A DNA stretch of 64,000 nt from Akkermansiaceae bacterium (GCA_030725745.1 JANRFH010000019.1:5779-69778), one strand, 5' to 3'; counted from the first letter of the stretch, positions 50,618 to 59,769 are shown. The notes: generated by a model not told the origin, from the sequence alone. Translations and numbers: made by a program.

Positions 50618-51571
50618 TCAGGCTTCGTTCCACTCGCCGAACTTGCGGAACTTGTCGTAGCGCTCGTTGAGGAGTTGCTCGGTGGGGAGGGAGCAGAGGT
50701 GGTCGAGGTGTTTTGAGATGACCTCTTTGAAGGAAAGTGCGGTTGCGTGGTGGTCGTGGTGGGCGCCGCCGGTTGGCTCGGGGACGACGTCGTCGATGAG
50801 CTGTAGTTTGAGGAGATCCGGGGCGACGAGCTTCATGGCTTCGGCAGCTTCCGGGGCGTGTTTGCGGTGCTTCCAGAGGATGGCGGCGCAGCCTTCCGGG
50901 GAGATGACGGAGTAGTAGGCATTCTCCATCATGATGACGCGGTCTGCGACACCGATGCCGAGGGCACCACCGGAGCCTCCCTCGCCGATGACGACGGCGA
51001 TGACGGGAGTTTTCAGGAGCATCATTTCGCGGAGGTTGAAGGCGATGGCCTCGGCGATGTTGCGCTCTTCCGCACCGATGCCGGGGAAGGCGCCGGGGGT
51101 ATCGATGAGGGCGATGACGGGCATGGAGAATTTCTCCGCGAGCTTCATGAGGCGGAGGGACTTGCGATAGCCCTCGGGGTGTGCAGAGCCGAAGTTGCGC
51201 TTGAGGTTTTCCTTGGTGTCGCGGCCTTTCTGGTGGCCGAGGACGACGCATTTCCTGTTACCTAGCATGGCGAAGCCGCCGGGCATGGAGGCATCATCGC
51301 CTATGTGGCGATCTCCGTGGAGCTCTGAGAAATCGGAAAAAGCCAGCGAGACGTAATCGAGCATGAAGGGGCGCTGGGTGTGGCGGGCGATCTGGACGCG
51401 CTGCCATGGGGTGAGGTTTTGATAGATATCCGAGCGCGTTTCAGCGAGCTTGCGCTCCATGATAGCAATTTCGTCAGAGAGGTCGACATCTTGAGCTGCT
51501 GCCTTGGCGCGAAGTTTCTCGATTTCCTTTTCGAGTTCGGCGGCGGGTTTTTCGAATTCCAGAAGTTGCAT
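50618..51571 (-). CDS. accA: Acetyl-CoA carboxylase carboxyltransferase, alpha subunit
   Basis: The 317-residue enzyme subunit transfers CO2 from carboxybiotin to acetyl-CoA. It shows LEFEKPAAELEKEIEKLR at the N-terminus, TPWQRVQIARHTQRPFMLDYV, the CoA/biotin-site glycines in IGEGGSGGALGIGVADRVIMMENAYYSVISPEGCAAILWK and the conserved tail. The length is standard. accB/accC are at 667-2535; accD is not in the window. Confidence 0.96.
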   Translation of the reverse strand: MQLLEFEKPAAELEKEIEKLRAKAAAQDVDLSDEIAIMERKLAETRSDIYQNLTPWQRVQIARHTQRPFMLDYVSLAFSDFSELHGDRHIGDDASMPGGFAMLGNRKCVVLGHQKGRDTKENLKRNFGSAHPEGYRKSLRLMKLAEKFSMPVIALIDTPGAFPGIGAEERNIAEAIAFNLREMMLLKTPVIAVVIGEGGSGGALGIGVADRVIMMENAYYSVISPEGCAAILWKHRKHAPEAAEAMKLVAPDLLKLQLIDDVVPEPTGGAHHDHHATALSFKEVISKHLDHLCSLPTEQLLNERYDKFRKFGEWNEA

Positions 51572-51670
51572 GGGTGGGAAATTTCAAATTTCAAATTCCG
51601 ACTTTCAAGAAAGCGTAGGAATTTGAGTAACTTTAATGGGAATGAGCGGGTAAGGGAATGGCGAAAACCG

Positions 51671-52567
51671 TTATTTTTTTCGGATCCGGATTTCGACGGG
51701 ATTGCCTGATCGTGTGAGGAGGAAAAGTTCTTCGACGTCGGGTTCGCGCAGAAAAATACCGATTGGGGCGGTTTCGTCGTTCTCGTCGTAGGGGTAGATG
51801 CTGACGGAAGGGCTTTTGATTTGGATGGATTTGCGCGTGGAGCGGTAATTCCGGGCAGTGGGGGCGATGGTGCTGCCATTAATTTCCGCGCGGCGGGAGG
51901 AGATGGTGGTTTTTCCTGCCTGTAGGTTCACCCCATCCTTGTTTACGATGGGATATTCGCAGACGAATTTCGCCTCGTTCCAGACGGAAACGGAATTGCG
52001 CTCGGGTTCGATTAGGATGCGGTAGTTGAGCGGCATGAGTTGGAGTTCATCACCGGGCTGGAGACTTTTTAGCTCCATCATGCCATTGAGGTGCATTATC
52101 ATGTCCAGCGAGGTCTGGTTGCGCCCGGCGATGGCGAAGTAGGAGTCTCCGCTCTTCACGGTGTAGTTGGTTTTTCCTTCGGGGAAATCGCTGGAAAGGA
52201 TCTCGTCGAGGTTCATTTCCCCTACGATGCGCCGGGCGGTAGGGGCGGAAGGTGAGGAGGGGAAGACATTGACGATGCTCATGAGCTTCGCGCGGCCTTC
52301 AGCGATCTTGCCGAGTGCGATGTCTTCGTGAGCTTTGTTAAAGGCGCGGACGCCGGGCTCGAAATCAGGCATTTCCGCGGCATCGAGGACTTTTGCGAAG
52401 TCTTCTTCTCTGGGCACGCGGAGGACGGTACCAGCTTCGGGAATGATTTTCTCGAAAATGCCACCTAGGGGCTTTACCACGATATGGTAGGCGAGCATGC
52501 CGGTAAAAGTCACCACGCCCGTTACTACGAGGGCTGCGATGAGTTTGATGATGATCCCGAGTCTCAT
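51671..52567 (-). CDS. LysM-domain membrane protein with degenerate L,D-transpeptidase-like tail
   Basis: A 298-residue protein with one N-terminal transmembrane helix (about 7-30), a helical linker, and a LysM domain (134-179, YTVKSGDSYFAIAGRNQTSLDMIMHLN…LQPGDELQLMP). The last ~115 residues resemble L,D-transpeptidase strands (SVSVWNEAKFVCEYPIV, PIGIFLREPDVEELFLLTR) but lack the HGT…S-G-C catalytic motif. A peptidoglycan-binding anchor without transpeptidase activity is inferred. It lies 99 bases upstream of accA on the same strand. Confidence 0.75.
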   Translation of the reverse strand: MRLGIIIKLIAALVVTGVVTFTGMLAYHIVVKPLGGIFEKIIPEAGTVLRVPREEDFAKVLDAAEMPDFEPGVRAFNKAHEDIALGKIAEGRAKLMSIVNVFPSSPSAPTARRIVGEMNLDEILSSDFPEGKTNYTVKSGDSYFAIAGRNQTSLDMIMHLNGMMELKSLQPGDELQLMPLNYRILIEPERNSVSVWNEAKFVCEYPIVNKDGVNLQAGKTTISSRRAEINGSTIAPTARNYRSTRKSIQIKSPSVSIYPYDENDETAPIGIFLREPDVEELFLLTRSGNPVEIRIRKK

Positions 52568-52660
52568 GTGTTAGGCACTTGTGGCTTAACTGAACGCGAA
52601 CGGACGGCGATTGGAAGGGGAAAATGGATTCATCCGAGATGAAATCAGTTGAGGTATGAT

Positions 52661-52692
52661 TTTAACCGCGAATTGACGCGAATGCTCGCGAA
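52661..52692. repeat. CGCGAAT-family repeat, intergenic
   Basis: TTTAACCGCGAATTGACGCG followed by AATGCTCGCGAAT (52661-52693). It shares AACCGCGAATTGACGC with the arm at 43771-43790 and AACCGCGAAT with 43691-43700. It lies in the 261-base spacer upstream of the LysM gene. The rest of that spacer holds nothing recognisable; a partial AACGCGAACGGACGGCGA occurs around 52593-52610. Confidence 0.7.
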
Positions 52693-52828
52693 TCTGGGGT
52701 TGTGTGGAATTTTTTGTAGGTGATTGCCCGCATTTGAAACTTTTTCTGAAGCGGCATGCACCGGATTTGCGCGCATTGGCGGTTCAATCTTTAGGGATTT
52801 TACGAGTGTCCTGCCTCACGCAGTAGAA

Positions 52829-53365
52829 TCAGATGAGGCCTTTGCGTTTGAAATCGAAGGCGTTGATCTGATGGGAGCGGAGGATCATCTCGAAGGAGAA
52901 TTTGAGGATGGATACCTCCCACGTGTCGTCGACTCCCTCGATGATAGCTCGGGAGGGATTCCCTGTGCGGCGTATGTCCTCTAGGACTCGCTCGCGCACG
53001 GATTCGATGGAGTCGTGGATGAGTTCTTCGTTCACGGCACCGCGCTTGAAGCGGAAGCCGTATTGGAGGAAGGCGAGATCCTGTCCCTGTTGCTTGAGCT
53101 TATCGACCATGGCGTCGAAGCGTGCGCGAGCGGATTCATCGAAGCCTTCGAGCTCAATGTCCCGGTATGGCTCTGGGCGAAGGATGCGTGGCTTCATGGC
53201 CTCGACCTTGCCGGTACGGATGCGAACTTTCCCGACCTGATCCATGGGCTCGCTGAGGAGTTGAAATTCAAAGCGCGTTTCGCCAAAGGTCTGGATGCGG
53301 TGATCCGGTTCGTGGAGGACACGTGTGGTCTCCATGGCGTATTGGATGTCGTCTTGGCTGGGCAC
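52829..53365 (-). CDS. Conserved-looking protein of unknown function
   Basis: The 178-residue product (GTG at 53365; ATG 53335 is an alternative) has no signal or membrane helix. It starts with beta segments (FGETRFEFQLLSEPMDQVGKVRIRTGKVEAMKPRILRPEP) and ends in helices (LIHDSIESVRERVLEDIRRTGNPSRAIIEGVDDTWEVSILKFSFEMILRSH). Composition and codon pattern are those of a real gene. Verrucomicrobial relatives are likely, but I cannot name a family. A GCTGA-type repeat lies just upstream. Confidence 0.65.
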   Translation of the reverse strand: MPSQDDIQYAMETTRVLHEPDHRIQTFGETRFEFQLLSEPMDQVGKVRIRTGKVEAMKPRILRPEPYRDIELEGFDESARARFDAMVDKLKQQGQDLAFLQYGFRFKRGAVNEELIHDSIESVRERVLEDIRRTGNPSRAIIEGVDDTWEVSILKFSFEMILRSHQINAFDFKRKGLI

Positions 53366-53375
53366 TGGGAAGTAA

Positions 53376-53409
53376 AAGCTGAGATTCTAAAAAGCTGAGA
53401 AGCTGAAAT
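53376..53409. repeat. GCTGA tandem repeat upstream of 53365 gene
   Basis: AAGCTGAGATTCTAAAAAGC then TGAGAAGCTGAAAT (53376-53409). Its right half matches 17110-17127 in 17 of 18 bases, and both copies lie within 30 bases upstream of a minus-strand start. Function unknown. Confidence 0.55.
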
Positions 53410-53480
53410 GGGTGGGATTATGAAACGCGGGGAAGTTGAAATTGGATGCGCGAGTATCTACCGGAAGCAGAAAGAATGCA

Positions 53481-53520
53481 AAGAAAAGGGCGGGAACCTC
53501 TCGGTGCCCGCCCTTTCTTG
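53481..53520 (-). terminator. Rho-independent terminator of acpP
   Basis: Read on the minus strand just past the acpP stop: GGGCGGG, a 12-base loop, CCCGCCC, then TTTTCTTT. Coordinates of the arms are 53507-53513 and 53488-53494. A classical GC stem with U-tract. Confidence 0.85.
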
Positions 53521-53542
53521 AAAAGATTCGCTGTGCAGCGGA

Positions 53543-53785
53543 TCAGCCTTTTTTGCCTTCGATGAAGGTGACGACGTCTTTGACGGCTTGAAGCTTCTCG
53601 GCTTCGTCGTCGGGCACTTCTACGTCGAATTCTTCTTCAAGAGCCATGACGAGCTCGACGGTGTCGAGGGAGTCTGCGCCGAGATCTTCAACGAATTTAG
53701 CTTCGGAGGTCACTTGATCGGCACTTACGCCGAGTTGATCCACGATGATTTCCTTTACGCGTTCTGCAATCGATTTGTCTGACAT
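53543..53785 (-). CDS. acpP: Acyl carrier protein
   Basis: An 80-residue acidic helical protein that carries the growing acyl chain in fatty-acid synthesis. The 4'-phosphopantetheine site is Ser39 in [23 protein letters not shown]. Length and charge are typical. It ends at a strong terminator. The 5' spacer to 53893 shows no clear promoter box. Confidence 0.97.
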   Translation of the reverse strand: MSDKSIAERVKEIIVDQLGVSADQVTSEAKFVEDLGADSLDTVELVMALEEEFDVEVPDDEAEKLQAVKDVVTFIEGKKG

Positions 53786-53892
53786 GAATTGTGTTGTTAT
53801 GAGTTGGTGTAGAAAAGCGTTAGCGGTTTAGGGCGTATCTTGGCAACCATGAAAAGGTCTTAAGGACGGAAAATGCCGTAGATCGTTCAAAA

Positions 53893-54708
53893 TCAGACGT
53901 TTTCGTTGGATTCTGTGGTTTTTTCTTCGTCCTCGCCCGTTGTGTATTCGATGAGTTCACCGGAGAAATTATCGCGAATTTTGCGCATGAGGCGTTCGGC
54001 GGGTTCGTCTTTTTCCTTTTTGAAACCGCCGTAGGTGAGGCCGTCGATGCGGACGCGTCCACTCCCGGAGGGGCTGGCGTGGTCGATGAGCGCGATACCT
54101 TTTGTGTCCCATTTCCGCAGATCGAGGGTGGTCATTTCCATGTAAGGAATGCGCTTGCCGTGGACGGTGAGGGCTTGGTCATCTGCCTTGAGTGAGCGCC
54201 CGAGGGTACGGATGAGGAAGAAGAGGGTGATGAGAAAAAGGGAGAGGCAGATCCAGAAGACGATGATCTGCGCACGGATTTTCCCGGCATCGAAGGCTTT
54301 TTCGGCGGGCTTCACGTTCATGCCATTTTCCCCGGAGTATTCTTGCCAGAGAAGGTGAGACTGGAGGGGCTTCATTTTCTCGAAATCCGTCAGAATTGCT
54401 GGCCAAGGCATGGGTAGCTCGGTGTCTGCGGGCAACAGCGAGGCTTCGGGCAGCTTCACTGTTTGTTTTTCGGCGAATTCCTGCCATTCGGAGGCTGATA
54501 GTGTGCCTTCCTTGTTTTTTTCGGAGAAAATCTGTCCCGCTTGGCTGAAAGTCGCGTGGACGTAGTATTCTAGGTTTTTCTTTCGGTAGCCGGTGGTGCC
54601 ATCGATGTAGAAAAGCACGGAAAACAAGCCGAACATGGCGAGCATGGCGGCGGCGCGGAGGGTGAACCAAGGGGTTGCTTTGCAGACGATCTGCTCCGGA
54701 GAAGTCAT
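53893..54708 (-). CDS. Two-helix membrane protein of unknown function
   Basis: From ATG 54708 the product is 271 residues with two transmembrane helices (about 17-37 and 145-170) enclosing an extracytoplasmic segment of about 110 residues, then a cytoplasmic tail (LTVHGKRIPYMEMTTLDLRKWDTKGIALIDHAS…GRVRIDGLTYGGFKKEKDEPAERLMRKI) that resembles a PH-like domain. The longer frame to 54798 overlaps the esterase gene and looks spurious. No family is recognised. Confidence 0.65.
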   Translation of the reverse strand: MTSPEQIVCKATPWFTLRAAAMLAMFGLFSVLFYIDGTTGYRKKNLEYYVHATFSQAGQIFSEKNKEGTLSASEWQEFAEKQTVKLPEASLLPADTELPMPWPAILTDFEKMKPLQSHLLWQEYSGENGMNVKPAEKAFDAGKIRAQIIVFWICLSLFLITLFFLIRTLGRSLKADDQALTVHGKRIPYMEMTTLDLRKWDTKGIALIDHASPSGSGRVRIDGLTYGGFKKEKDEPAERLMRKIRDNFSGELIEYTTGEDEEKTTESNENV

Positions 54709-54767
54709 GAGTTTGTGAAAAGGAAACAGGGGATGGTGGGATTTTGCAAGCCGCTTCGGGCTGGTGG

Positions 54768-55664
54768 TCAGGAGCCGGGGTAGCGCTCGGCAAGCCACTC
54801 CTCTAGCAGATCAGGCCAGCCGGCGAGTGCTCCTTTGCCTTCGAGGCCGTAGCCGTGTCCGCCTTTTTCGAACATGTGGAGGGTGACGGGGACTTTGTGT
54901 TCCTTACACGCGGCGGCGAAAAACAGGCTGTTGCGGCAATTGACGCTATCGTCCGAGGTAGTGAGGAGGAAGGTGGGCGGGGTGTCTTTGGTGACGGCTT
55001 TTTCTGTGGAGAGTTTTTCTAGGAGTTCCGGCGGGGCATTTTTTCCGGTGAGGTTGTTGCGTGAGCCGCCATGGGCGATTTTCGAGTCCATATTGATCAC
55101 CGGGTAGCAGAGAATGGCGAAATCGGGTCTGGCTGAGACGCTGTCGATCTCGTCGGTAGTTTCCGCATCAAGTTTGTCTGAGAAACGTGTGGCGCAGAGG
55201 CTGGCGAGGTGGCCACCTGCGGAGGAGCCCATGACACCGATGCAATCCGGCTTGATGCCGAGTTCGTCTGCGCGGTGCCGGAGGGTGCGGATGGCGCGGC
55301 GTGCGTCGAGGAAGGGGACGGGGTATTGGTAGCCGAGCCCGGCTCCGACGCGGTATTTCACGACAATGGCGGTGAATCCGCGCTCATTGAGCCATTTCGC
55401 GTAGGCGTGCCCCTCGTGCTCCATGGCAAGGACGCTGTAGCCGCCACCGGGGAAGATGACGACGGCAGCTCCGTTAGATTTTTCAGCTGCAGGTGTGTGC
55501 AGCCAATATTGTGGGACTTCGATGTATCCCTTGTGGCCGCGATCTGTGGTGATTTCGGTTCCGGCAGGTGGGCGTGGTGCACCGGGGGCATCTCCCGTCC
55601 AGAGATTTTGCCAATCTGCGTGGAGGTGTGTGGTCACGGCCAGAAGGATGAGGATGAATTTCAT
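54768..55664 (-). CDS. Exported acetyl-esterase / alpha-beta hydrolase (BD-FAE type)
   Basis: The 298-residue protein has a short signal (MKFILILLAVTTHLHA). It shows the oxyanion glycines FPGGGYSVLAMEHEGHAYAKWL (71-92), the nucleophile elbow GSSAG with Ser148, the acid in TTSDDSVN and a final His in GGHGYGLEG. The pattern matches the BD-FAE/acetyl-xylan-esterase-like group, which removes acyl decorations from plant or algal polysaccharides. The ThuA-domain gene lies 21 bases upstream on the same strand. Confidence 0.87.
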   Translation of the reverse strand: MKFILILLAVTTHLHADWQNLWTGDAPGAPRPPAGTEITTDRGHKGYIEVPQYWLHTPAAEKSNGAAVVIFPGGGYSVLAMEHEGHAYAKWLNERGFTAIVVKYRVGAGLGYQYPVPFLDARRAIRTLRHRADELGIKPDCIGVMGSSAGGHLASLCATRFSDKLDAETTDEIDSVSARPDFAILCYPVINMDSKIAHGGSRNNLTGKNAPPELLEKLSTEKAVTKDTPPTFLLTTSDDSVNCRNSLFFAAACKEHKVPVTLHMFEKGGHGYGLEGKGALAGWPDLLEEWLAERYPGS

Positions 55665-55685
55665 GAAATTGATGTGGGGAAAACC

Positions 55686-56651
55686 TCACTTCTTCAATTC
55701 GAAGCTGCGGCTGGCCGATTTTTCGGCGGATGGGAAATCTTCTGGGATTTCTTGGGTTACGTTTCCTGTGGCTGCCCATTCTGATCCGCGCAAGAGGGTG
55801 ACCATGAAGCCGACGCTCTCGAAGGCTTCGGTATCGTGACCCAACGTGGTGTGGAAAACTCTGCCTTTTCCGTAATCAATGACCATGAGCATGGGTTCGT
55901 TGCGGCCAGCTTTTTTGAGGGCGCCAGTATCGGCAGCTGTGGCGAGGATGGTCATGTTTTCACCGGGGCCGCGGAGATGGGAGTAACACTCGTCTTTGGT
56001 GTGCATCCAGAAGTCAGGGAGGTCTTTCGTGATAGGGTGCGATTGATCTCGCATGGTGATGAGGAATTCGTTTTGCGGGCCGTGGGCACCGCATTTTCCG
56101 GATGATTCATCGCGGATGACCTTCCCATCCGCATCGTAATAGATGTAGGGGCCGGCGTCGTCTTTCCTGCCTCCCCAGCCGCCCAATCCAATCATTTTGT
56201 TGAATTCTTCCCAGTTGCCCCAGCTGTTGTTTGCGGCGTGGACGACGACAAGTCCGCCGCCATCCTTCATGTATTTCTCGAAGTTGCTGCGGGTTTCTTC
56301 TGGCCAGTCGGCAGCTCCGTTTCCGAAGTTACTGAGGACGATATCGTATTTTGAGAAATCGGGGGAGAAATCCGGATCTGGAGTGGGTTTCTTGGTTCCT
56401 TCGGTTTCGCCTGCCTTGGCGTGTGGGAGCCAGTCTTCTTCGCGTTCGAAATTTGTGATGAACCGGGTGCGTGCGACCTCGACCTCGAATAGCCCGGAGT
56501 CTTCCAGGTATTGTTTCATCATGATCGTCGACTTCGGCCAGACGGCATGGTTGTTCTGGCCGTCGACGATGAGTGCTTTGAGTTTCTCAGCAGCTGAAAG
56601 TGGAGCCGCGATGATGAGGGAGACTGCGAGGGCTTTAATTAGAAGGTTCAT
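55686..56651 (-). CDS. ThuA-domain (trehalose-utilisation-like) exported protein
   Basis: A 321-residue protein with a signal peptide (MNLLIKALAVSLIIAAPLSA). The class I glutamine-amidotransferase-like ThuA fold is visible: LKALIVDGQNNHAVWPKSTIMMKQYLEDSG, YDIVLSNFGNGAADWP, GGGLVVVHAANNSW, HPITKDLPDFWMHTKDECY and VIDYGKGRVFHTTLGHD. These proteins are expanded in PVC bacteria and linked to sugar use; the reaction is not established. Grouped with the esterase gene behind it. Confidence 0.9.
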   Translation of the reverse strand: MNLLIKALAVSLIIAAPLSAAEKLKALIVDGQNNHAVWPKSTIMMKQYLEDSGLFEVEVARTRFITNFEREEDWLPHAKAGETEGTKKPTPDPDFSPDFSKYDIVLSNFGNGAADWPEETRSNFEKYMKDGGGLVVVHAANNSWGNWEEFNKMIGLGGWGGRKDDAGPYIYYDADGKVIRDESSGKCGAHGPQNEFLITMRDQSHPITKDLPDFWMHTKDECYSHLRGPGENMTILATAADTGALKKAGRNEPMLMVIDYGKGRVFHTTLGHDTEAFESVGFMVTLLRGSEWAATGNVTQEIPEDFPSAEKSASRSFELKK

Positions 56652-56728
56652 TACCCTGTAGCCTACGGGGCGGGAGGCGGTATTCGATCAAAAAATTCTA
56701 GTAGCTGCGGCGCCCTGTCACGCCGCAG

Positions 56729-58717
56729 CTACCGCAGGCCGCGCAGGAGGAATTCTGCGTTGGTCTTGGTGGGCTTGAGGTTGTTGAGGAGAGTGACGAG
56801 GGCGTCGCCGATGGGGAGGGCGGCGAGTTGTTTGCGGACTTCGATGACTTTGAGGAATTCTGCTGGGTGGTAGAGGCGGTCGTCGTTTCGTGTGCCGGAC
56901 TCGGGGATGTGGATAGCGGGGTAGACGCGGCGCTCGGCGAGCTCGCGGTCGAGGCGGACTTCCATGTTGCCGGTGCCTTTGAACTCCTCGAAGACGACAT
57001 CGTCTAGGCGGGATTCCGTTTCGATGAGCGCTGTGGCTAGGATGGTGAGGGAGCCGCCGTTTTCGATGTTGCGGGCGGTGCCGAAGAATTTCCGGGACTT
57101 TGCGAGAGCTGCGGGAGAAACGCCGCCGGAGCCGATGGGGCCGCCTTGCATGGCGGAGTTGTGGCCGCGGGCGAGTCGTGTGAGGGAATCGAGGAGGAGG
57201 ACGACGTGTTTACCTTGTTCGACCATGCGCTGGGCGCGGGCGATCACGAGATCTGCGACCTGGGCGTGGCGCTTTGGAGTTTCATCGAAGGTGGAGGCGA
57301 AGACAGGTGCTTCGACAGTTTCCTCGAAATCGGTGACTTCTTCCGGGCGCTCGTCGAGAAGGAGGATGACGAGTTCGATTTCAGGGTTGTTCGCCTTGAT
57401 GGATTTCGCGATTTGCTTGAGGAGGATGGTTTTGCCGCCGCGTGGTGGTGCAACGATGAGGCCGCGCTGGCCTTTTCCGAGAGGGGCGATGAGGTCGATC
57501 ACGCGGACGCCGAGGAATTCTGTGCCTTCGCCTTCGAGGTGGACGCGGGAGTCCGGGAACATCGGGGTGAGTTTCTCAAACTCGACCGGCTCCTGCCAAT
57601 CTTCGGCAGGTTTGCCCTCGATCTCGAGGATGGCCTCGGTGGTGAGGTATTTGTCGCGTTGGACAGGCTTGCGGACTTTGACTTTGAGGAGTTGGCCGTT
57701 GCGAAGATTTGCGTCGTTGAGGACGGGGCCGCCGATGTGGATATCATCCTGGGAGGGGCGGAATGAGCGTTGTGCATCGCGGATCATGGCGAAGTGCTCT
57801 TTTCCGAATTCGATGACGCCCACGCAGGTGACGTCGGTGCCGTTGGCGACGTAGAAGCAGATGATTTCGTAAACGAGCTGTGCCTTGGTGATGCCACCTT
57901 GGATGCGGGCGGGGAGTTCTGCGGCGATCTTTTGCAGCTCGGAGAGGGGCTTGAGGCGGAAGGCGTTGAGATCGATGTGTTCCGGGACGGGAAACGGCTC
58001 GGGTTCCTTCTTTTCAGGGCGTGAGGTTTCCTGCTCGGGAGCTTCGGCGACGGCGGTGTTGGCCGAGGTTTCTTCCGTGGTTTCCGGTGTTTCGGTATCT
58101 TTTTTATCTGGCATGGAGAGTGGTGGGAAAATTTGGCAGAAGCGGTGAACTTGGGCTTCTAGCGCTTCGTGGTGGCCTTCGTTCCAGAAGACGATGTCGG
58201 CGAGTTTCGCCTTTTCTTCTAGGGGTAGTTGGGCGTCGAGGACAGAGGCGATGAGTTCTTCGTCCCAGCCGTCGCGTTCCCTGAGTCTTGCGATCTGGGT
58301 GGCGCGTGTGGTGGAGACGGTGATAGACCGCTCGTGCCCGAAATCGAAGCCGTTTTCGAAAAGCAGCGGGACATCTGCAAGGAAGCACCGCGCCCCTTCT
58401 TTAGCCGCTTTTTCCTTCAGAGCAAGACATTCCTCCCGCACACGAGGGTGGAGGACGCCTTCGAGTTGCTTGCGTTTTTCGGGATTCCCGAAGACTTCGG
58501 CGCGGAGTTTCTCGCGGATGAGGGTTCCTGTTTCTGGATCGGTGATGTGCTCGCCGAAGAGGTTTTTGAGTTCGGAAACGACCCTGGCGTCTTCGAGGAG
58601 TAATTTCACGGAGGCATCGCAATCAAAGATGACGATGTCCGGGACGAACTCTTGGAAGAGACGAACGGCGGTGGATTTTCCCGTGGCGATACCGCCGGTG
58701 AGTGCTAAAACGAGCAT
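56729..58717 (-). CDS. In-frame fusion of dephospho-CoA kinase (CoaE) and transcription termination factor Rho
   Basis: One 662-codon frame carries both proteins. Residues 1-200 are CoaE: P-loop GGIATGKST (8-16), DCDASVK, HPRVREE, DVPLLFENGFD, and the C-terminal helix. Residues about 202-245 are an acidic, Pro-rich linker. From about 250 to 662 is Rho: the N-terminal helix DLNAFRLKPLSELQKIAAEL, the RNA-binding cold-shock-like domain, Walker A APPRGGKT (423-430), DERPEEVTDF (455-464), RAQRMVEQGKHVVLLLDSLTRLARGHN, and the C-terminal tail. An internal ATG (codon 202, position 58114) could start a separate Rho of 461 residues, but it has no visible ribosome site. Confidence 0.93.
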   Translation of the reverse strand: MLVLALTGGIATGKSTAVRLFQEFVPDIVIFDCDASVKLLLEDARVVSELKNLFGEHITDPETGTLIREKLRAEVFGNPEKRKQLEGVLHPRVREECLALKEKAAKEGARCFLADVPLLFENGFDFGHERSITVSTTRATQIARLRERDGWDEELIASVLDAQLPLEEKAKLADIVFWNEGHHEALEAQVHRFCQIFPPLSMPDKKDTETPETTEETSANTAVAEAPEQETSRPEKKEPEPFPVPEHIDLNAFRLKPLSELQKIAAELPARIQGGITKAQLVYEIICFYVANGTDVTCVGVIEFGKEHFAMIRDAQRSFRPSQDDIHIGGPVLNDANLRNGQLLKVKVRKPVQRDKYLTTEAILEIEGKPAEDWQEPVEFEKLTPMFPDSRVHLEGEGTEFLGVRVIDLIAPLGKGQRGLIVAPPRGGKTILLKQIAKSIKANNPEIELVILLLDERPEEVTDFEETVEAPVFASTFDETPKRHAQVADLVIARAQRMVEQGKHVVLLLDSLTRLARGHNSAMQGGPIGSGGVSPAALAKSRKFFGTARNIENGGSLTILATALIETESRLDDVVFEEFKGTGNMEVRLDRELAERRVYPAIHIPESGTRNDDRLYHPAEFLKVIEVRKQLAALPIGDALVTLLNNLKPTKTNAEFLLRGLR

Positions 58718-58883
58718 GGATTTAGCCTAAACGCCAAATGCAGGACTTTGAAACCGAAATGAGCAGGGTTGTTTGAAGTATGCCTCATCCGCAAAAATAG
58801 GGATGGGAGAACCTGTCAATAGCGATAGGTTAAGCGATTACAAGATACGGCATCATTCCCGTGTTTGAAACCAAAACCCCACT

Positions 58884-59726
58884 ATGAAATCCCCAAGTTT
58901 TCCTTTAGCGCGCTTTGCTGCCTTGTTTCTCTTCATTGGAGCTCCCATGGCGAATGCCGAATTGCCCTCGCTCTCAACAGCACCATGGGTTGGTTTCTTC
59001 GCCGGGCTCGATTCTAAGACGTACCGTCTGGGCATTTCAGCAAGGGGAGAAATCAATCTGAATCCTTGGCACAAGAAAGGGGCGGTACATGCCTACCACT
59101 TCATTCCTGTGACTTGGGGCATTGAGCGAACTCTGCCAGACGGTCGCACCCGTGTATTCGAAGTCCTGCCTGACAGTCTCGAATCTGATGATCAGGCAAA
59201 CTCCGAACTCGAAACCACGATCATACGCGGAGAAACAACAGGTGGCGCGAAGGTCGAGCTTACGGTTACCGAGGACGATGGTGTCATGCATTTCAAAACC
59301 AGGTTGCTCGATCCAGGGCAGTTGCCAGCGGATTCGATCCGACCGGTGATTTGCACATTGGTGCAAAACTATTATGGAACCACGAAGGCTCGCATGTCCT
59401 CAAAGCCCGATGAATTCCTAGAGCTACTCGAAGATAACAAAGATAGCCTTAAGCTGACCCAAGTGGATGGGAAGACTAAGAAATTTGATTTCATCGAGCC
59501 TGTGACGGCTGCTTCCGATGAAGTCACAGGTGCCGGTGTTACTGAGGCTGAGGTGGATGTGAGGTTCATTGATCACACTTATATTTTCGCAGCTACAGGC
59601 GCTTCTGCGCTGACACTGGAGAACAAGGAGGGCGAGCCCTTCCACGCTGGCTTCAAGATGGTCTGGCGTGCAGATGAGGCGAAAGATGCCAAACACGAGG
59701 CGACTTTGGCCATTTCCGTGAAATGA
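58884..59726 (+). CDS. Secreted protein of unknown function
   Basis: A 280-residue protein with a signal peptide (MKSPSFPLARFAALFLFIGAPMANA). The mature part is beta-rich (KTYRLGISARGEINLNPWHKKG, KVELTVTEDDGVMHFKTRLLDPGQLPADSIRPVICTLVQNYYG). No cysteine pair or domain motif is recognised. The upstream 165-base spacer shows no recognisable element. Confidence 0.7.
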   Translation: MKSPSFPLARFAALFLFIGAPMANAELPSLSTAPWVGFFAGLDSKTYRLGISARGEINLNPWHKKGAVHAYHFIPVTWGIERTLPDGRTRVFEVLPDSLESDDQANSELETTIIRGETTGGAKVELTVTEDDGVMHFKTRLLDPGQLPADSIRPVICTLVQNYYGTTKARMSSKPDEFLELLEDNKDSLKLTQVDGKTKKFDFIEPVTAASDEVTGAGVTEAEVDVRFIDHTYIFAATGASALTLENKEGEPFHAGFKMVWRADEAKDAKHEATLAISVK

Positions 59727-59769
59727 TCTCGAGTCCAGCGTGCACGTTGGAAATTGTAGAAATGAGATC

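Noticed and set aside
51671-52100. L,D-transpeptidase annotation for the LysM protein
   Set aside because: The HGT and S-G-C catalytic residues are not present.
53893-54798. Longer start at 54798 for the two-helix membrane protein
   Set aside because: The extra 30 residues overlap the esterase gene and lack conserved character; ATG 54708 fits better.
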